From contig CAAAJI010000013.1 in NCBI GenBank assembly GCA_900642245.1, positions 303,753-367,752 on the forward strand: DNA of 64,000 nt. The letters run 5' to 3'. Both the position numbers and the translations under genes were made by a program. Under the pieces are notes generated by a model. The model did no database searches, was not told where the DNA came from, and was given only the letters and a program-made list of their open reading frames with translations. Shown here one piece after another: positions 44,162 through 56,227 of the stretch. The stretch is from Fragilaria radians. Its lineage: Eukaryota; Bacillariophyta; Fragilariophyceae; Fragilariales; Fragilariaceae. Within the stretch, counting starts at the first letter, position 1. Each line of letters begins with the position of its first letter.

Positions 44162-47100
44162 TGGAAAAGAAGAGAAGGTTCGTGATGAAAAGAATCCAAG
44201 TGTTCAAGGGGTAGATTGAAATCTAATTGCGTTACGTCTCCTGAAGGGCACCAATTACTTCATACAAGAACACTAGTCGGAGAAAGGACTTCTCGTATGG
44301 AGGACAAAATTCTTATTGAACTTTCAAATACAACTTCTTATAAAAACACTGAATCACGTACATCTCTTTTACTAAATTCGGTAAGTCTCAAAAGACGTAT
44401 CGAGTCACGATCTATGATTTGTAAATCCTTTTACATAGGAAGCCTTCGCTTTTTGACTTGAACTCTTCATTTATGTCGATTTCATCTTACCGCAAAAAAA
44501 GACTTTAACCAATGATGATGATTATGTTATCAACCTTAAAAGCAAAATTCCCTCGATGTCGCATTGACATAAAAAAACAGATGATCGATATGGAGGGCAT
44601 AATCCACAACAGCACCATTGGATTTAGGAGGGCATAGTAAGTAATCGGTAAGACGTCCTCATGTAGCTGTCAGCCCAAATTTATTGCATAAAAACACTTT
44701 CCTTAAGGAAAAGAATTTGCTGTGCCCTATCCAATGCCTTCAACCTGCAGTTTCGTTCCTTTGAAAAGTGATGAACAATCAGATGTCAGAAACGGATAGT
44801 TGCAAGAAACCAAGAAGTGTCATTACTATTTACTCAGGATCTTTGATCTACCATAAAGTATTCCGAGAAGTGATGAAAAAAATGAATTGGATTTTTAACC
44901 TAATTCATTATGAATTGAAATGAAAAGACAATAAAAAGTTACCCCAGACTTAGCAAGGAGGTGTGTGTACTATATCCACTTGACACATATTTAAGTTACT
45001 GAATCTTGCCTCTAGAAGTGTGAATAAGTTACTTGCTTGAAGAACAAAGATTCACACTTAGTTATTCCCTATCAAAAAATGAATATTCGAATATTCTGGA
45101 ATAGGACAGACGTACACGAGGCAGCAAGCGTATGCTCTATATCAGCATCCATTACTATTTTGTGAGCGATACTATTCATAATTGTGAGGCATCACTGATA
45201 TGTTGTCCCCAACCAAAAAGATGATTGTAGATTTCTTGACAAAGGCATTATAGAGAATGTCGCTCATACAATTTTGAAAACTCATGACGATCATTGATTC
45301 AAATAGAATGGACATAGTGTGTTGAATAGTAGTAGTGATATTTCAGGTCAGGGAAATAACAGGGATGGTAGGTGAATGACAAAGATACAACCACTGTTTG
45401 TAGGAGAGTTAGGTATGTACCTTAAAAGATAATGCAAAATCAAATTTGGAAGCCAATAAGAAAGAAATGCATATAGACCTTCATCTATTGGTTTCTCTGG
45501 AAAGGATGATATTTTAAAATTATGTTGGCTTCTAAATCACGAAATATATCCCCAACACTAGCTATCTCTAAGTTAAGCAAGGTAAAACGTGCCGTGAAAG
45601 CGGAGTAAAATTGGATAGAAATAACATGAGTGGGTTCTAAAAAAAGATATGGTAACAAAGCGGAAGATTACGCGCATCGGGGTGGAAGCCCAGTGATACA
45701 TTCTGAGCTTAGCTGAATTTGTGGATGTCTTGATTCCCACAACAAATACGAGTAATGATCTGATAAATCCGTTTATTCAATAACTTATGTGGCTGTATAC
45801 TTTTCTAAACTTGTTTCGGAAATATCTCTCATTCGTTTCTTTATACAAAGTTGTCTAAAGGGTCTTGATCGGAAATAAAATTAAAATGTCTCCTTTATAT
45901 AGTGTTTGTGATGCCTGACTCATTTCTTGCAATATCTCGTGAAAGGTGTTTATCGTGCTTTGTATTTTGCTTCTTGGTCTACTAGAATGTTGAACATCAC
46001 TTCTAAAGGATATGGTTAAGAATACCAGAAGCGCAAAAAAGAGGAAAACTGCAGATAAACCTTATAATTGCCAGAGGTTTTGCATTTTCCTTGTGAACTT
46101 TAAGTCTCGCGTTTATGCTGCTTGATTGCAACAGGCTATTCCTAATGGCTATCAAATGAATCATTATCAGTTGAGGGACAACGAGCCACTATTTGCAGGT
46201 GGATATGGGATAAAGAAACACTTAAGGCTATGTTATTGAATGGAAACGATCAGAGCTGAATTTTCCCTATATGAGCACTTTGGATAATTATGCTGTGCTT
46301 GTTTGGGAATGCCTTTTCAATTGAACGGTCACAAAAAAACGTGTACAAGCTGCTGGCAAGAAATTCACCTCTGGTAAAATCATCATGTTACATCGGTGAC
46401 TAGATTTCATGGGCAATTGCCCGTCAGTTTATGTGTTAACAAGTCTAAATATGATTATGATTAGTAGACGGTAAACAGGGAACTCAATCGAGGACCATCC
46501 ATATTGAAAAGACTAATACTCTATAGCTCAGGGAGAGATTCCTAAACATTTGTACCATTACGTAGCTTAAAGGTGAAATAAAATTAAAGATTTAATGAAT
46601 TAACAAATCAAAAGTGACGAAAACTTCAGCGATAATTTTGCAAAATATGCAGGTAATCTTCTAGCATGCCATTATCGTGCAAAGAAATAGTTGTTTCGCG
46701 TTTCGCAGATTGGCAAATGAATTGGTAAGCTTACTTTTAGGCATTTTCCGGTATATTCAATTTAGAAATTTAGGGAATATGCTTATTTGATTGATGTCAG
46801 GTGATTCAAGGATTAGATCTAATAGTGATGGCTGATGAATTGCATTATATGCTTTATGTGAAAAGAAGTGGAATGGGATATACTTCAGGTATCATGGGAA
46901 TACTAAGACTACATTCCTCGGATTTTCCTCACAGTATATTTCTCTCTATACGGTTGAAAAATCCTTTGATTCAGTGATAAATAGCTTTTTTCATAATCAT
47001 TAAGTGAAGTGTCAGCTTACCTTGCAACTCGATGAGGTCTTCAGTGTTCTAAAGGAAAGCAGATCAAAGGAAAGGGTTGGAAATCAACATACAGGTATTA

Positions 47101-49440
47101 CAAGTATTTTTTTATTGCCACACTTAAGCAGAGAACTGATGTCATTCTGCTTGTTAATTGTACCAAGTTTTCAATATGAACGCTTTGTAATGTTCAGTGT
47201 TTGATGATGCGAGTTCGTATCAAGGCCTTGGTTCTTTACTCAAGAAATTCGTGACTTACACAACCAATGCTGCATTTGTTCGTACATATAAAGTTGTAAT
47301 TCTGAAATTTACAAATACAAACGGGTAAGATTTCATCAACTTTAAGGATAGTACTCTTCTGAAAATATAAATTAGTTTTGTTTTCTGTATCACTATCTTC
47401 ATCCAGTATAAAACTTCCTCGTATACTAAAAGGTACGATATTTTTGAAACTAGGTACCAGGTACCGTATATTTTTTTACGTGAGTAAAAATGAGTGAGCA
47501 AACCATTGATGATGGAAACCCTAAACTTACGAGATCAAATTCATTTCAACTTTGCAAAGAGGATATATTGTTTTCACATCATGGACTATTTTACAAAGGG
47601 AAGGCAACCCAACCAAGAGCTTGGAAGTGAATGGAAGGATTAAATTGTAATGAGAAAAGAGATTAGAAAACAATGCAAAGTTCTAATGGCCTGAAAGGTA
47701 ACGACCAAAAAGGAATATAGGAACAAAGAACTTTGAAACATTTAGAAATAGGGGTCCCAGCACTTTTGAATTATCAGTTTCATTTATTCGCTAGGGTTGC
47801 TCAGATCACTACTGAAAACATCCGCGTGCGCCATTAACTTGCTAAGTGCTTTACAAAAAAGTTTGACATCCGGAAGAGAAGTGAGATACACCATGGTAAA
47901 AATTGATGGGGAGCATATACTCGGATTAATGTGATTTTAGAATCATCAGACTTTAATGTGACCATAACGTAGTAACTACCATCTGCAATAATGTTTATAT
48001 TTCCGGGTGGCATAATTATACCCTTGGGAGGCCAATCAAAAGATGGAGCGCAAATTATATTTCGCCAGAACACTTTCAAAAAGGGGAATACTTAGCATCA
48101 GGTATTTGACCCTTTGGATCACATATTGGCTAAAAGGTTTCAGCAAAACATATTAGCAGATGTGGAGTCATTAAAGACGAAAAAGATTTTAGAGCTAATT
48201 GGAGATGGAGAAGCAGCAACATTTATGATGCTATAGAACTACTTTACCAAGATGAAAAGATTGCACAAACGTGTTGCACTGGGAAGACATGTTTATATCA
48301 TTTATGAGAGCAATGGCAATTGTGACGAAGGTGCAATGAAATCATTAATATTTACAAAACTGGTGCCTAATTTGCGCCGAAAATCCCTGATTAAGCAGAG
48401 CTTGTTTTTGGTAAGGAAACGTGGTGGTTACCTTGTTCACCTTTTAAAGAAAATTGTTGCATCTCAACCAACAAAATACACTTTTTTACAGGGATGTAAT
48501 AAATCGAATGGTGCAGGTTCCAGTGTTGGGTGCATGCAATGAGGGTGAGATGATATCAACATTAAGTCAGTTGAGGAAGAGGAGGAGTTGAGAATAATGC
48601 CTGGAAGAGTTAGTAGGTTCGAAAATCATTGGATTTGAAATCTGGTGTTAGCAAGTCAAGTCACTCAGTTGTCAATTCAGGTAGGTTGGAGGCTATTGAT
48701 GACAGAAATGAAAGCCGGAGAGCAACTTGACAATCATATAGCAATTTGGACATATGACGAGAGAATTAAATGGATTCCTTTGAAAACAGCCCAAAGGGGG
48801 GGGGGGTAGTAATTAGGAGAGATTGCAATCAAAAACAATGGCAGGCTTCTATGTGTGTGGTGGATAGTCCAAGCAATGAAAGTGGTGAGGATGCAGAGCA
48901 CAGCTCTGCAAGAATGTATTCCATCTCCAAATGCACACAAACAGTCCTCGCTTTATCACCACAAAGTCTATTTGACTTGTGGCAAGGTTTCATTGAGGGG
49001 ACTTGAGGAGAAAGCCTGCTAGAGATGCCCTATATTCTAAGCTGGGAGTTTAAGTCTCACCACTGCAAGATTTGTGTAATTTGATTTGTGCTCAAACAAC
49101 AAGCTTGCCAATTCTACAATTGATGCAATTCACAATGTCTAAAGAGAGCAAAGAAGCATTACAAATACTATAAATGGCTTGAAATATGAGATTTCGAAAA
49201 TTTCGACGTTGAATGAGTTAAAACATAAAAAGTGTAATTGCATAATCAGCAATGCAACGGTAGTTTGTTAACAGTAGATGTTTAGGTAGTGTCTGTAGCC
49301 GATACATACGACAGGCGTATACCATAAGCTACAGGTTATTTTTTGTTTTCAAGGACCTTCTATTTTTGAATATTTGGAGTAACATTGCACTTCGTTCATT
49401 CGAGATATGTACGTGCACATCAAGTAATACGCTTGCATCA
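44162..49440. other. Gene-poor 5.3-kb region
   Basis: AT-rich and nearly devoid of coding signal. A copia RNase H relic at 45081-45253 is listed separately. Short frames at 47834-48079 (-) and 48252-48542 (+) have no recognisable family. A run of 11 G lies at 48796-48806. The last 150 bases precede the glycosyltransferase start at 49441. Confidence 0.5.
45081..45253 (+). pseudogene. Ty1/copia RNase H C-terminal relic
   Basis: The plus strand reads EYSNILE, a stop, then SKRMLYISIHYYFVSDTI and HNCEASLICCP. After a one-base frame change within CCCC it continues PTKKMIVDFLTKAL. The canonical copia end is SSxKRTRHINIRYFFVxDRI, then GE-CPTxxMIADxxTKPL, so the identification is clear although stops and a frameshift make it dead. 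No LTR could be matched nearby. Confidence 0.72.
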
Positions 49441-50844
49441 ATGATATCAGGCAAAGCAAGGCAACGACGAGCATCTTCTGGATCAGCTAGGAGCGTTCAA
49501 CTTCAACCAAAGCTGAAAAAGGTATATAAACATGATTCTTTAACGTTTCTATGGATAATAATTGGTGCCACTGTTGCCTTTTTGTTCGGTACTCCACTAT
49601 TCCTTCTCAAAGTGGGGCTTGACGCCAACCGTGCTAGACTTCGAGGCAAACATGAAGACATAAAAGAAGACGAAACAAAGTACCATGTTGTTTTTAGTAC
49701 TGATTGCTCAGATTATCATAATTGGCAAAGCTACGTCCTTTTCTATCACGCAGAAAAAATTGGCCAACCAGGGACAATCACGCGTATTGCATCCGGATGC
49801 TCGGCAAAGCAAACGCTAACTATGAGAGATTTCCACTATCATTATGTGGAAAGTATCTCACCTAGATTTAAAACGCACTTTACCCCAAGTTATTCAGACA
49901 TCGATGGTGATCACTTCCCGTACTTCAATAAACCATTTGGTTTGAGACATTGGATGGAGCATGCGTTGGGATTTCCTCATGCTGATGATGACGATGCCGT
50001 AATTATTCTAATTGATCCCGACATGATCTTGCTTAGACCCATAACTAGATATTTTCAGAATTCGACTGATCGATGGAACCATGGCGGGCTCTCAAAAGTT
50101 ATACATGGCCATCCAGTTGCTCAAAAATACCTATTGTCTCCACAATGGTTACAGTGGAATTTAACAGCGCTATTGGGATCGAAAACACCGGCATCACAAC
50201 TTAATAGGGACGATGCACTTCGTAGCTTTCAGTTGGGGCCTCCATATATTGCCACTGCTCGAGATATGTGGAAATTGGCAAAACGATGGACTGAGTTATG
50301 TATTGAAGTCAAGAAAGTGTATCCACAGATGCTAGCTGAAATGTATGCGTACATTCTTGCCGCTGCAGATCTAAATATTGTGCACACAGTGTCTCATTCA
50401 TTAATGTGGTCAGATCCAAAAGTGCAGTATTCTGAACCTTGGGATTGGGTTGAATCCATGGACACAAATGTGTTGTGTGAGCAAATGCCTAGTAGCATTG
50501 CAAACGTACTACATTACTGTCAGCCATTTTCTCTTGGGGATTGGGCTATCTTCAAAACCGATCTACGAGGCAGAATGCACAAGTGTAATCATCCCCTATT
50601 AGCAGAGCCTCCGCGAAACGATATCGTGAATTACGATATGTCTAGCGTACATCCTTTACTTTTGGACAGAAGCCTTGAAAAGCAGCATGAATGGGCTGAA
50701 CGAGTCAATAAGAGGGAGGCTTTTATGCTGTGTCATGTGATCAAGAAGTTAAATGAGGCAATGGAGCATCACCGTAATCACGCCTGTAAAGGGGACTCTG
50801 GGAACACTGAAAAATCATTTAGAGCCACCCCTGAAAAATATTAG
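49441..50844 (+). CDS. HPAT/SGT-like Golgi glycosyltransferase
   Basis: The open frame begins at a TTG (49366), but the first ATG in frame is 49441 (MISGKARQRRASS), giving 467 residues. A single hydrophobic helix at about residues 36-57 (FLWIIIGATVAFLFGTPLFL) marks a type II Golgi-type membrane protein. The lumenal part starts HVVFSTDCSDYHNWQSYVLF, with QPGTITRIASGC, then FPYFNKPFGLRHWMEHALGF and the metal/nucleotide site IILIDPDMILLRPI. This pattern matches plant hydroxyproline O-arabinosyltransferases and peptidyl-serine alpha-galactosyltransferases. The role would be sugar addition to secreted or wall proteins. Which sugar and acceptor are used cannot be told from sequence. Confidence 0.75.
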   Translation: MISGKARQRRASSGSARSVQLQPKLKKVYKHDSLTFLWIIIGATVAFLFGTPLFLLKVGLDANRARLRGKHEDIKEDETKYHVVFSTDCSDYHNWQSYVLFYHAEKIGQPGTITRIASGCSAKQTLTMRDFHYHYVESISPRFKTHFTPSYSDIDGDHFPYFNKPFGLRHWMEHALGFPHADDDDAVIILIDPDMILLRPITRYFQNSTDRWNHGGLSKVIHGHPVAQKYLLSPQWLQWNLTALLGSKTPASQLNRDDALRSFQLGPPYIATARDMWKLAKRWTELCIEVKKVYPQMLAEMYAYILAAADLNIVHTVSHSLMWSDPKVQYSEPWDWVESMDTNVLCEQMPSSIANVLHYCQPFSLGDWAIFKTDLRGRMHKCNHPLLAEPPRNDIVNYDMSSVHPLLLDRSLEKQHEWAERVNKREAFMLCHVIKKLNEAMEHHRNHACKGDSGNTEKSFRATPEKY

Positions 50845-53800
50845 AATGAAGGCTAGATATCCAAGCCCTCATTACTTATGCCACCTTTTTCACTTCCAAA
50901 AATGATTGCAAACATTTCAAGGCAACGATATTTACTGTCGTTCTTTAGATTAGAAATAATGACAGGAAGATATGAAATTTATTGATAACTGTTCTGCAGT
51001 AATCACGGGTGTCAATTGTGGAGAGATATGTAACCAAATTCACAATAATTAGAATAAAGTTTAGGTCTATGGGGGAGTCTTGTAACCATGGAAGAGGGAA
51101 TGTTTTTCGTCTCTTTTTAAAAATTTTCTTCTCCAAAAATAGAGTGAGAGTGCCAATAGTATCATTGAATGAATCATGCATGCAGTAGGTTGCTTGGTTC
51201 ACTGCCTTGACATTTTCAATCCAATCCACTGCAATTTGCGGTCAGCGTTCACACAAAAATAGTCAAGTAAAGTAGAGCATTTTCATCCATAAGCTATATT
51301 GTGCCTGGTTATATGTTTCCTAGTACTGTGATTTCATCCAAATCTTGAAGATGGTCATATCCAAAGGCAAGAGAGAAAATGGAAAAAAATTCAAATCAGC
51401 AACAGCTATACTCAAATGAACTGTGGGGAAAGGAGTTAGCATTCCCTTTTATCATACCTTTATTTTAAGCGTCAAGTAAGAAAATAATTAAAGTAATTGT
51501 CCACTCATCTGATATCCTCATGTGAGTGTTCAATTGGATCTTTTCCTCCTTCAATCTTTATAGGGCATCGATTATTTGTTTCCCTTCTTTTCCTTTTTGG
51601 ATTCAGTGTTGGATATCATTTGTACATTTTCTTGGACACGTCTACAATGGGGGAGTTTATTGAAATGATTACTTTATGCCCTATGTTGAGTGGATTGAAT
51701 TTGACATATTGATTTACTTTAGACTATTTCTAAAGTTGGATCTTGTTACCATATAAATGGTTGGAATAAAGCATGATTAAATGAATTTGAACCGTAGCAA
51801 TTTCTCTTTAATTTCTATTCTGTTCCTGGAATGTATTTACATACGTTCGACTTTAAGAGACATATAACAGAACATTATTAATTCGTGAAGAGAAAAATAG
51901 GAATGAAACTGACATGTTTGAGAGAAGCAAGTTTTAAATAAATTAAACTTCTTTCATTATCACAATAATTTAAATAGTTTTCACCTTGGCTAGAGCTGTC
52001 ACAACATACTTCGAAGGATAAAGACCAAACATAGCGTAAGAATTTGTCAAGGAAGCATACTTAAGCGAGAGACATTCAAGAGAGAAAAGTACATTGCTAT
52101 ATAAGTAAGCGTAAAACAACAGTGATGGAAAAAGCTTTTGATCGAGGTGGCATTGCCAACACATGATGGTGATGCAAAGAATTTTGTAAGCTGGAAGAAA
52201 AAAAGTATGTTCTATGTGACAATGAATTAATTCAAGGATTTTCTGAAGGAAACAAGAGACAAGAACTTACCAATGCAGGTTAGAGCAGATGATGAAGAAT
52301 GAACAAAGAACAACAATTGCAGCAATCAAAAAGAACGAAGTGACTATAACACGCTACTCCATGGCATTCACCACCGATAATACAATGAACTTGATTTGGA
52401 GAAGCACATCTGGTTGTTAAAGAGCTAATGAAAAATATCCTCCCTTCGATACTATCTCCAGGACTGTTGAATGAGAGAAAGCGTTAACAAACAGAAGACT
52501 TAATATTTTCCTATACATAACTTTGAATCCTACATGTATTCGATTAAGAACTAAATTCGGATACAATTGCTCGAAACGAAAAAACTTTTCCTATCAATAC
52601 ATGGATGGGGTGAAGAGGCAGGTGTTTGAATAATGCATAAATACATCCATCATAGAAGAGCCAATCCATTAAAATTTTAAAAACATTCATAATAGAATAG
52701 CCAATTGACTCGGTTTTGATCATGACACTGCTGGCAAGAAAACAATGTCAATATTTAATGATTTCCTGTCGTAGATCATCCAAGTGATTCTGTCGTCGCG
52801 CTGGAAATTCATGAAGTGATCCAAGATGCATTCGCTACTTATTCGTATGAATCAGGATTTCAGTGAAGGGAACTAGTTGTGTACATTGGTTCAAGAAATC
52901 ACAGGCATACAATAAAGCAACAAAGGATCCTAGATGAGGGAAAGGATAAAGTAAAACATACCACTATGCTTTACAGGATGCTATTATCAATTTTAACATT
53001 GTTAATGAATTTCTAACTAGTCAGAACCCTTGAGAGCTTTCCTTTGGGCTCAAGGTGCTCCTGCTTGGAATCCTTCAATATTCTCTGATTATTCCTTATG
53101 AACTCAACCAAGCAGTCATAAACTATAAAAAGCTTAGTTCCAATTGAAAGAGGATGTATAACGATTGAATCCTCTGATTTCAAGTGAATGTAATTTGTCA
53201 GTCAGTAGGAATGACTTTTACAAATTTGAGAGTTATGCAATCATCTGTAACAGTGCCTACAAGTGACTCAAAAGGCAATTGGACTATTAGATTATCAGTC
53301 TATTTTATATTTCAATCGCACACGACAATCCTGCGAATACTTAGTAAGGTAAAACTGCACTCCATTTCTCACCACGACATCATCTCTACAGTCTTGTTCG
53401 CAAGTTAATGCATAAAAGGCCAAGTGAATTATTTCAAGATATACGTAAATGTCATGCGCTATGTCAACTGAGATTTATATTCCTATGTAAGCATTCAGTT
53501 GGATGATTTCAATTACTTTGTATGTTGAAGAAATGAAATCTTTCCTGTTTTCTTGACGGAAAAAAGGGATACTAGATGATTCTTGACAATTGACTGCATG
53601 CTGAACTCTATATCCCCTGACTGATTCAATGAACCTCTCAATCCTAAGCAAAAGGAAAAGTGAGTGAGAGCCTTTACTTGATCACAATTTTATGATCAAA
53701 TTTATGAAGGAGGATTAAAACTCTACAATATAGCCCTGGGCTAAAGTTTTTTACTTTTTCGCCTATGCCTATGATATTGCCCGACTCAAAGTCATTGGAA

Positions 53801-54142
53801 AAGACTAACTCCGATGAACATTCTTAAGAATTAAGTACGCTGTTGGCGTTCAAACTAGTTCTTTTAAACCTTCGAAAAAGTCTATTTCCTTGGCACTTTT
53901 ATCTTTATCTTCCTTTGTGAAGTTTAGTCAACAAAACTTTTTTTGTAATGTAACTCGATTTCGCAAAACCCCTATGGAACTTAATTTATATCAAACAACA
54001 ATGGAATGTCACAAGCTTGTGGAAGGCTCAAATTCTTCATATGCCTTGGCGCCAACTTTTCTTATCATGCAGTTCTTTATTTGCTTTCATATTATTCTAT
54101 TGACGTACTTTACATCGTCAGCAGTAATCTATTTTGCAGCAA
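50845..54142. other. Long spacer between glycosyltransferase and sulfotransferase genes
   Basis: About 3.3 kb without a supported gene. Open frames are short (the longest, 50945-51229 -, has no family resemblance). A frame at 53890-54156 (+) ends just inside the next gene and may only be 5' UTR. The DNA is AT-rich throughout. Confidence 0.45.
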
Positions 54143-55252
54143 ATGTTCATCGCTAATCGAGAGGCGTTGCTTGCTTTTTTTGCAGCGTATTTTACCTTTG
54201 CGACCTTATACGTTGCATCAAAAAACGAATTCCAAAAAGGTTTAGAATTCAACAGTGCCATCGACCGGCGATATCTATTGTCCTTTACTGCCGACATTTC
54301 ATCAAATATGCCAAATCGCTCAGTAACCTTTCACTCGTACTCATATACTCCTAAAGAACGTCGTCAGTTAGATTTCCTTGTTGTCGGCTTTCCAAAATGC
54401 GGTACCACGACGATGCTGAAAATCCTTTCAAGCCATGCAGAGACTGACATTCCTAAGACAGAGAAGTGTATGGCGCTTAATTCTAAGTTCTCTGACTCAG
54501 TTGCTCTTAATCGCCTTGACGAAGTGGTAGGCGAACTAAGTTCAAATAAACACATTAAGCGCGGCATCAAGTGCCCTTCTGGGATAAAAAGTTATCTCAG
54601 CTTAGAAAGATTGCAGAGGCACTCCCCACATGCAAGATTGATAGTAGGTGTTCGTCACCCAATTTTATTCTTTCAAAGTTATTTTAATTATCGTGTGACA
54701 GAAGTACACCAACGAAATTTAAGTGAAAAGATTCCACCACCGGAATCCTTGATTGGTGAAAAATCGTGGAAGGATGTAAGCACAGATTCTGCTCGATATG
54801 ACCTTTTCCTAAAGCAACTAGGAAAGACCAATCTGACAGTATATCAATTTGGGGATTTCATAGGAAGATCCCATATGGGAGTGCGACCAAATACAATAAA
54901 GGTATTCTTGTATTCTCTAGATCAAATAGAGGACAAGGACGATACTCGTTCGTCCTCATTCCGTTCAGAAATTCAAAGCTTTCTACAGCTTAAAGCACCA
55001 ATATCGCCATTCACTCACGAAAATAAAAACCAATTTGTTGGAAGAAAGGGCTATCCTGAAACTATTAACATCTGTGAATCGCGGTTTTCAGAACTTCGCA
55101 ACATTTTAACCAGACACGGATCTATGACAGAAAAATGGGTAACGAGAGAGTTTATGAAGTCTAATGAAGTTTTCGTTGCCAATAGGGATCATTTTCTCTC
55201 GACGATTCAGGGGTGGTCTACTGATCCTTGTATAGATTCCAAAAATGTTTAG
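54143..55252 (+). CDS. PAPS-dependent sulfotransferase, type II membrane protein
   Basis: The in-frame ATG at 54143 (MFIANREALLAFF, context GCAAATG) is preferred to an upstream TTG. Length is 369 residues. A hydrophobic N-terminal helix (ALLAFFAAYFTFATLYVA) is the likely Golgi anchor. The PAPS phosphosulfate-binding loop is LDFLVVGFPKCGTTTMLKIL (about residues 76-95). The 3'-phosphate-binding segment is LIVGVRHPILFFQSYFNYRV (about 170-190). Late conserved features are weak. Such enzymes sulfate carbohydrates or proteins in the secretory pathway, and sulfated polysaccharides are common in diatoms. The specific acceptor is unknown. Confidence 0.83.
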   Translation: MFIANREALLAFFAAYFTFATLYVASKNEFQKGLEFNSAIDRRYLLSFTADISSNMPNRSVTFHSYSYTPKERRQLDFLVVGFPKCGTTTMLKILSSHAETDIPKTEKCMALNSKFSDSVALNRLDEVVGELSSNKHIKRGIKCPSGIKSYLSLERLQRHSPHARLIVGVRHPILFFQSYFNYRVTEVHQRNLSEKIPPPESLIGEKSWKDVSTDSARYDLFLKQLGKTNLTVYQFGDFIGRSHMGVRPNTIKVFLYSLDQIEDKDDTRSSSFRSEIQSFLQLKAPISPFTHENKNQFVGRKGYPETINICESRFSELRNILTRHGSMTEKWVTREFMKSNEVFVANRDHFLSTIQGWSTDPCIDSKNV

Positions 55253-56227
55253 CTTTGACTTTTCCAGGGATCTAGAATATGCTTCATAACACGTAAGACT
55301 TTAGGGTTTATTAACGTAACTTTTCGCAACTTACTCTTATGAAGACGAATCCGATGTTTCTTGAAATTTGCTCGCTAAGCCTTCATCATCAATCAATAGC
55401 TCCTTGAAGAATGTGTTTAAACATCAATAATGTGGACTGACCATCCAAATTACATTATTTTTCCATATCAATGTCTACTTTTACGTCATTTGTGCTTGGT
55501 GACACATGTGGTCAGACATTTAATTCTATCCCGACATTTTTCACTAGCTTTCTTTCATGCATACTCACTTTATTTAGACCTATTTCAATCATCCCATTTG
55601 TATAGCTCTTTTTTAGATTACCCTCTTCCTTGGATACCATAGCTTGTTCATAGCAAAGTAAGTAACAGGATGGTCCAAAGCAATCGTTACTTTTAGATTC
55701 AACCAAGACAACACGTGATCTCACTCTACTTGGATAAAACATAATCATGTCATACATACAATCATGCTTCCTCCTGTGAATTTTCAAAGACCTATACTCA
55801 TGTTCAATTCATATGTATCCAGGAAGAACTACAAATAGGCACAGGAAGCAAGTATACTTAGAATCGAAATAGTAGAGGAATATTCTGATTCTCTACAATT
55901 ACTCTTCAAGCGTTCATGCCTAGTCATTCCGTCCAAAAGGAGTGCAAGAGATATTATGCCTTGTTCTCCGGACCACTTAAGGACACCAACCAAGAAGTAC
56001 CAAGAACAATGCTTACATTAAACCCGCACACAAATAAAAACTAAAATAATGATGGCTTTGAAAATCATTATGACTACTACTTCCTTTCAACTAAGTCAAG
56101 TTATCTGTCTCACATAAGTGCATTGCAAAAGACGTACAGAACAATGAATCCTTAAGAATTAAGTAAATTGAATGGGATAATCTGATACAGTCAAGCTTCG
56201 AACACTTTCCACGTTTTTTTTAATCAT
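55253..56227. other. Convergent spacer without a recognised gene
   Basis: Lies between the 3' ends of the sulfotransferase (+) and the cysteine-rich protein (-). Short frames only; nothing else recognised. Confidence 0.45.

Noticed and set aside
48252..48542. 96-residue plus-strand frame in the gene-poor region
   Set aside because: No recognisable motif, no intron or neighbour support, and surrounding DNA shows decay.
53890..54156. 88-residue frame overlapping the sulfotransferase start
   Set aside because: No family, T-rich hydrophobic composition, and in a different frame from the sulfotransferase; probably 5' UTR.
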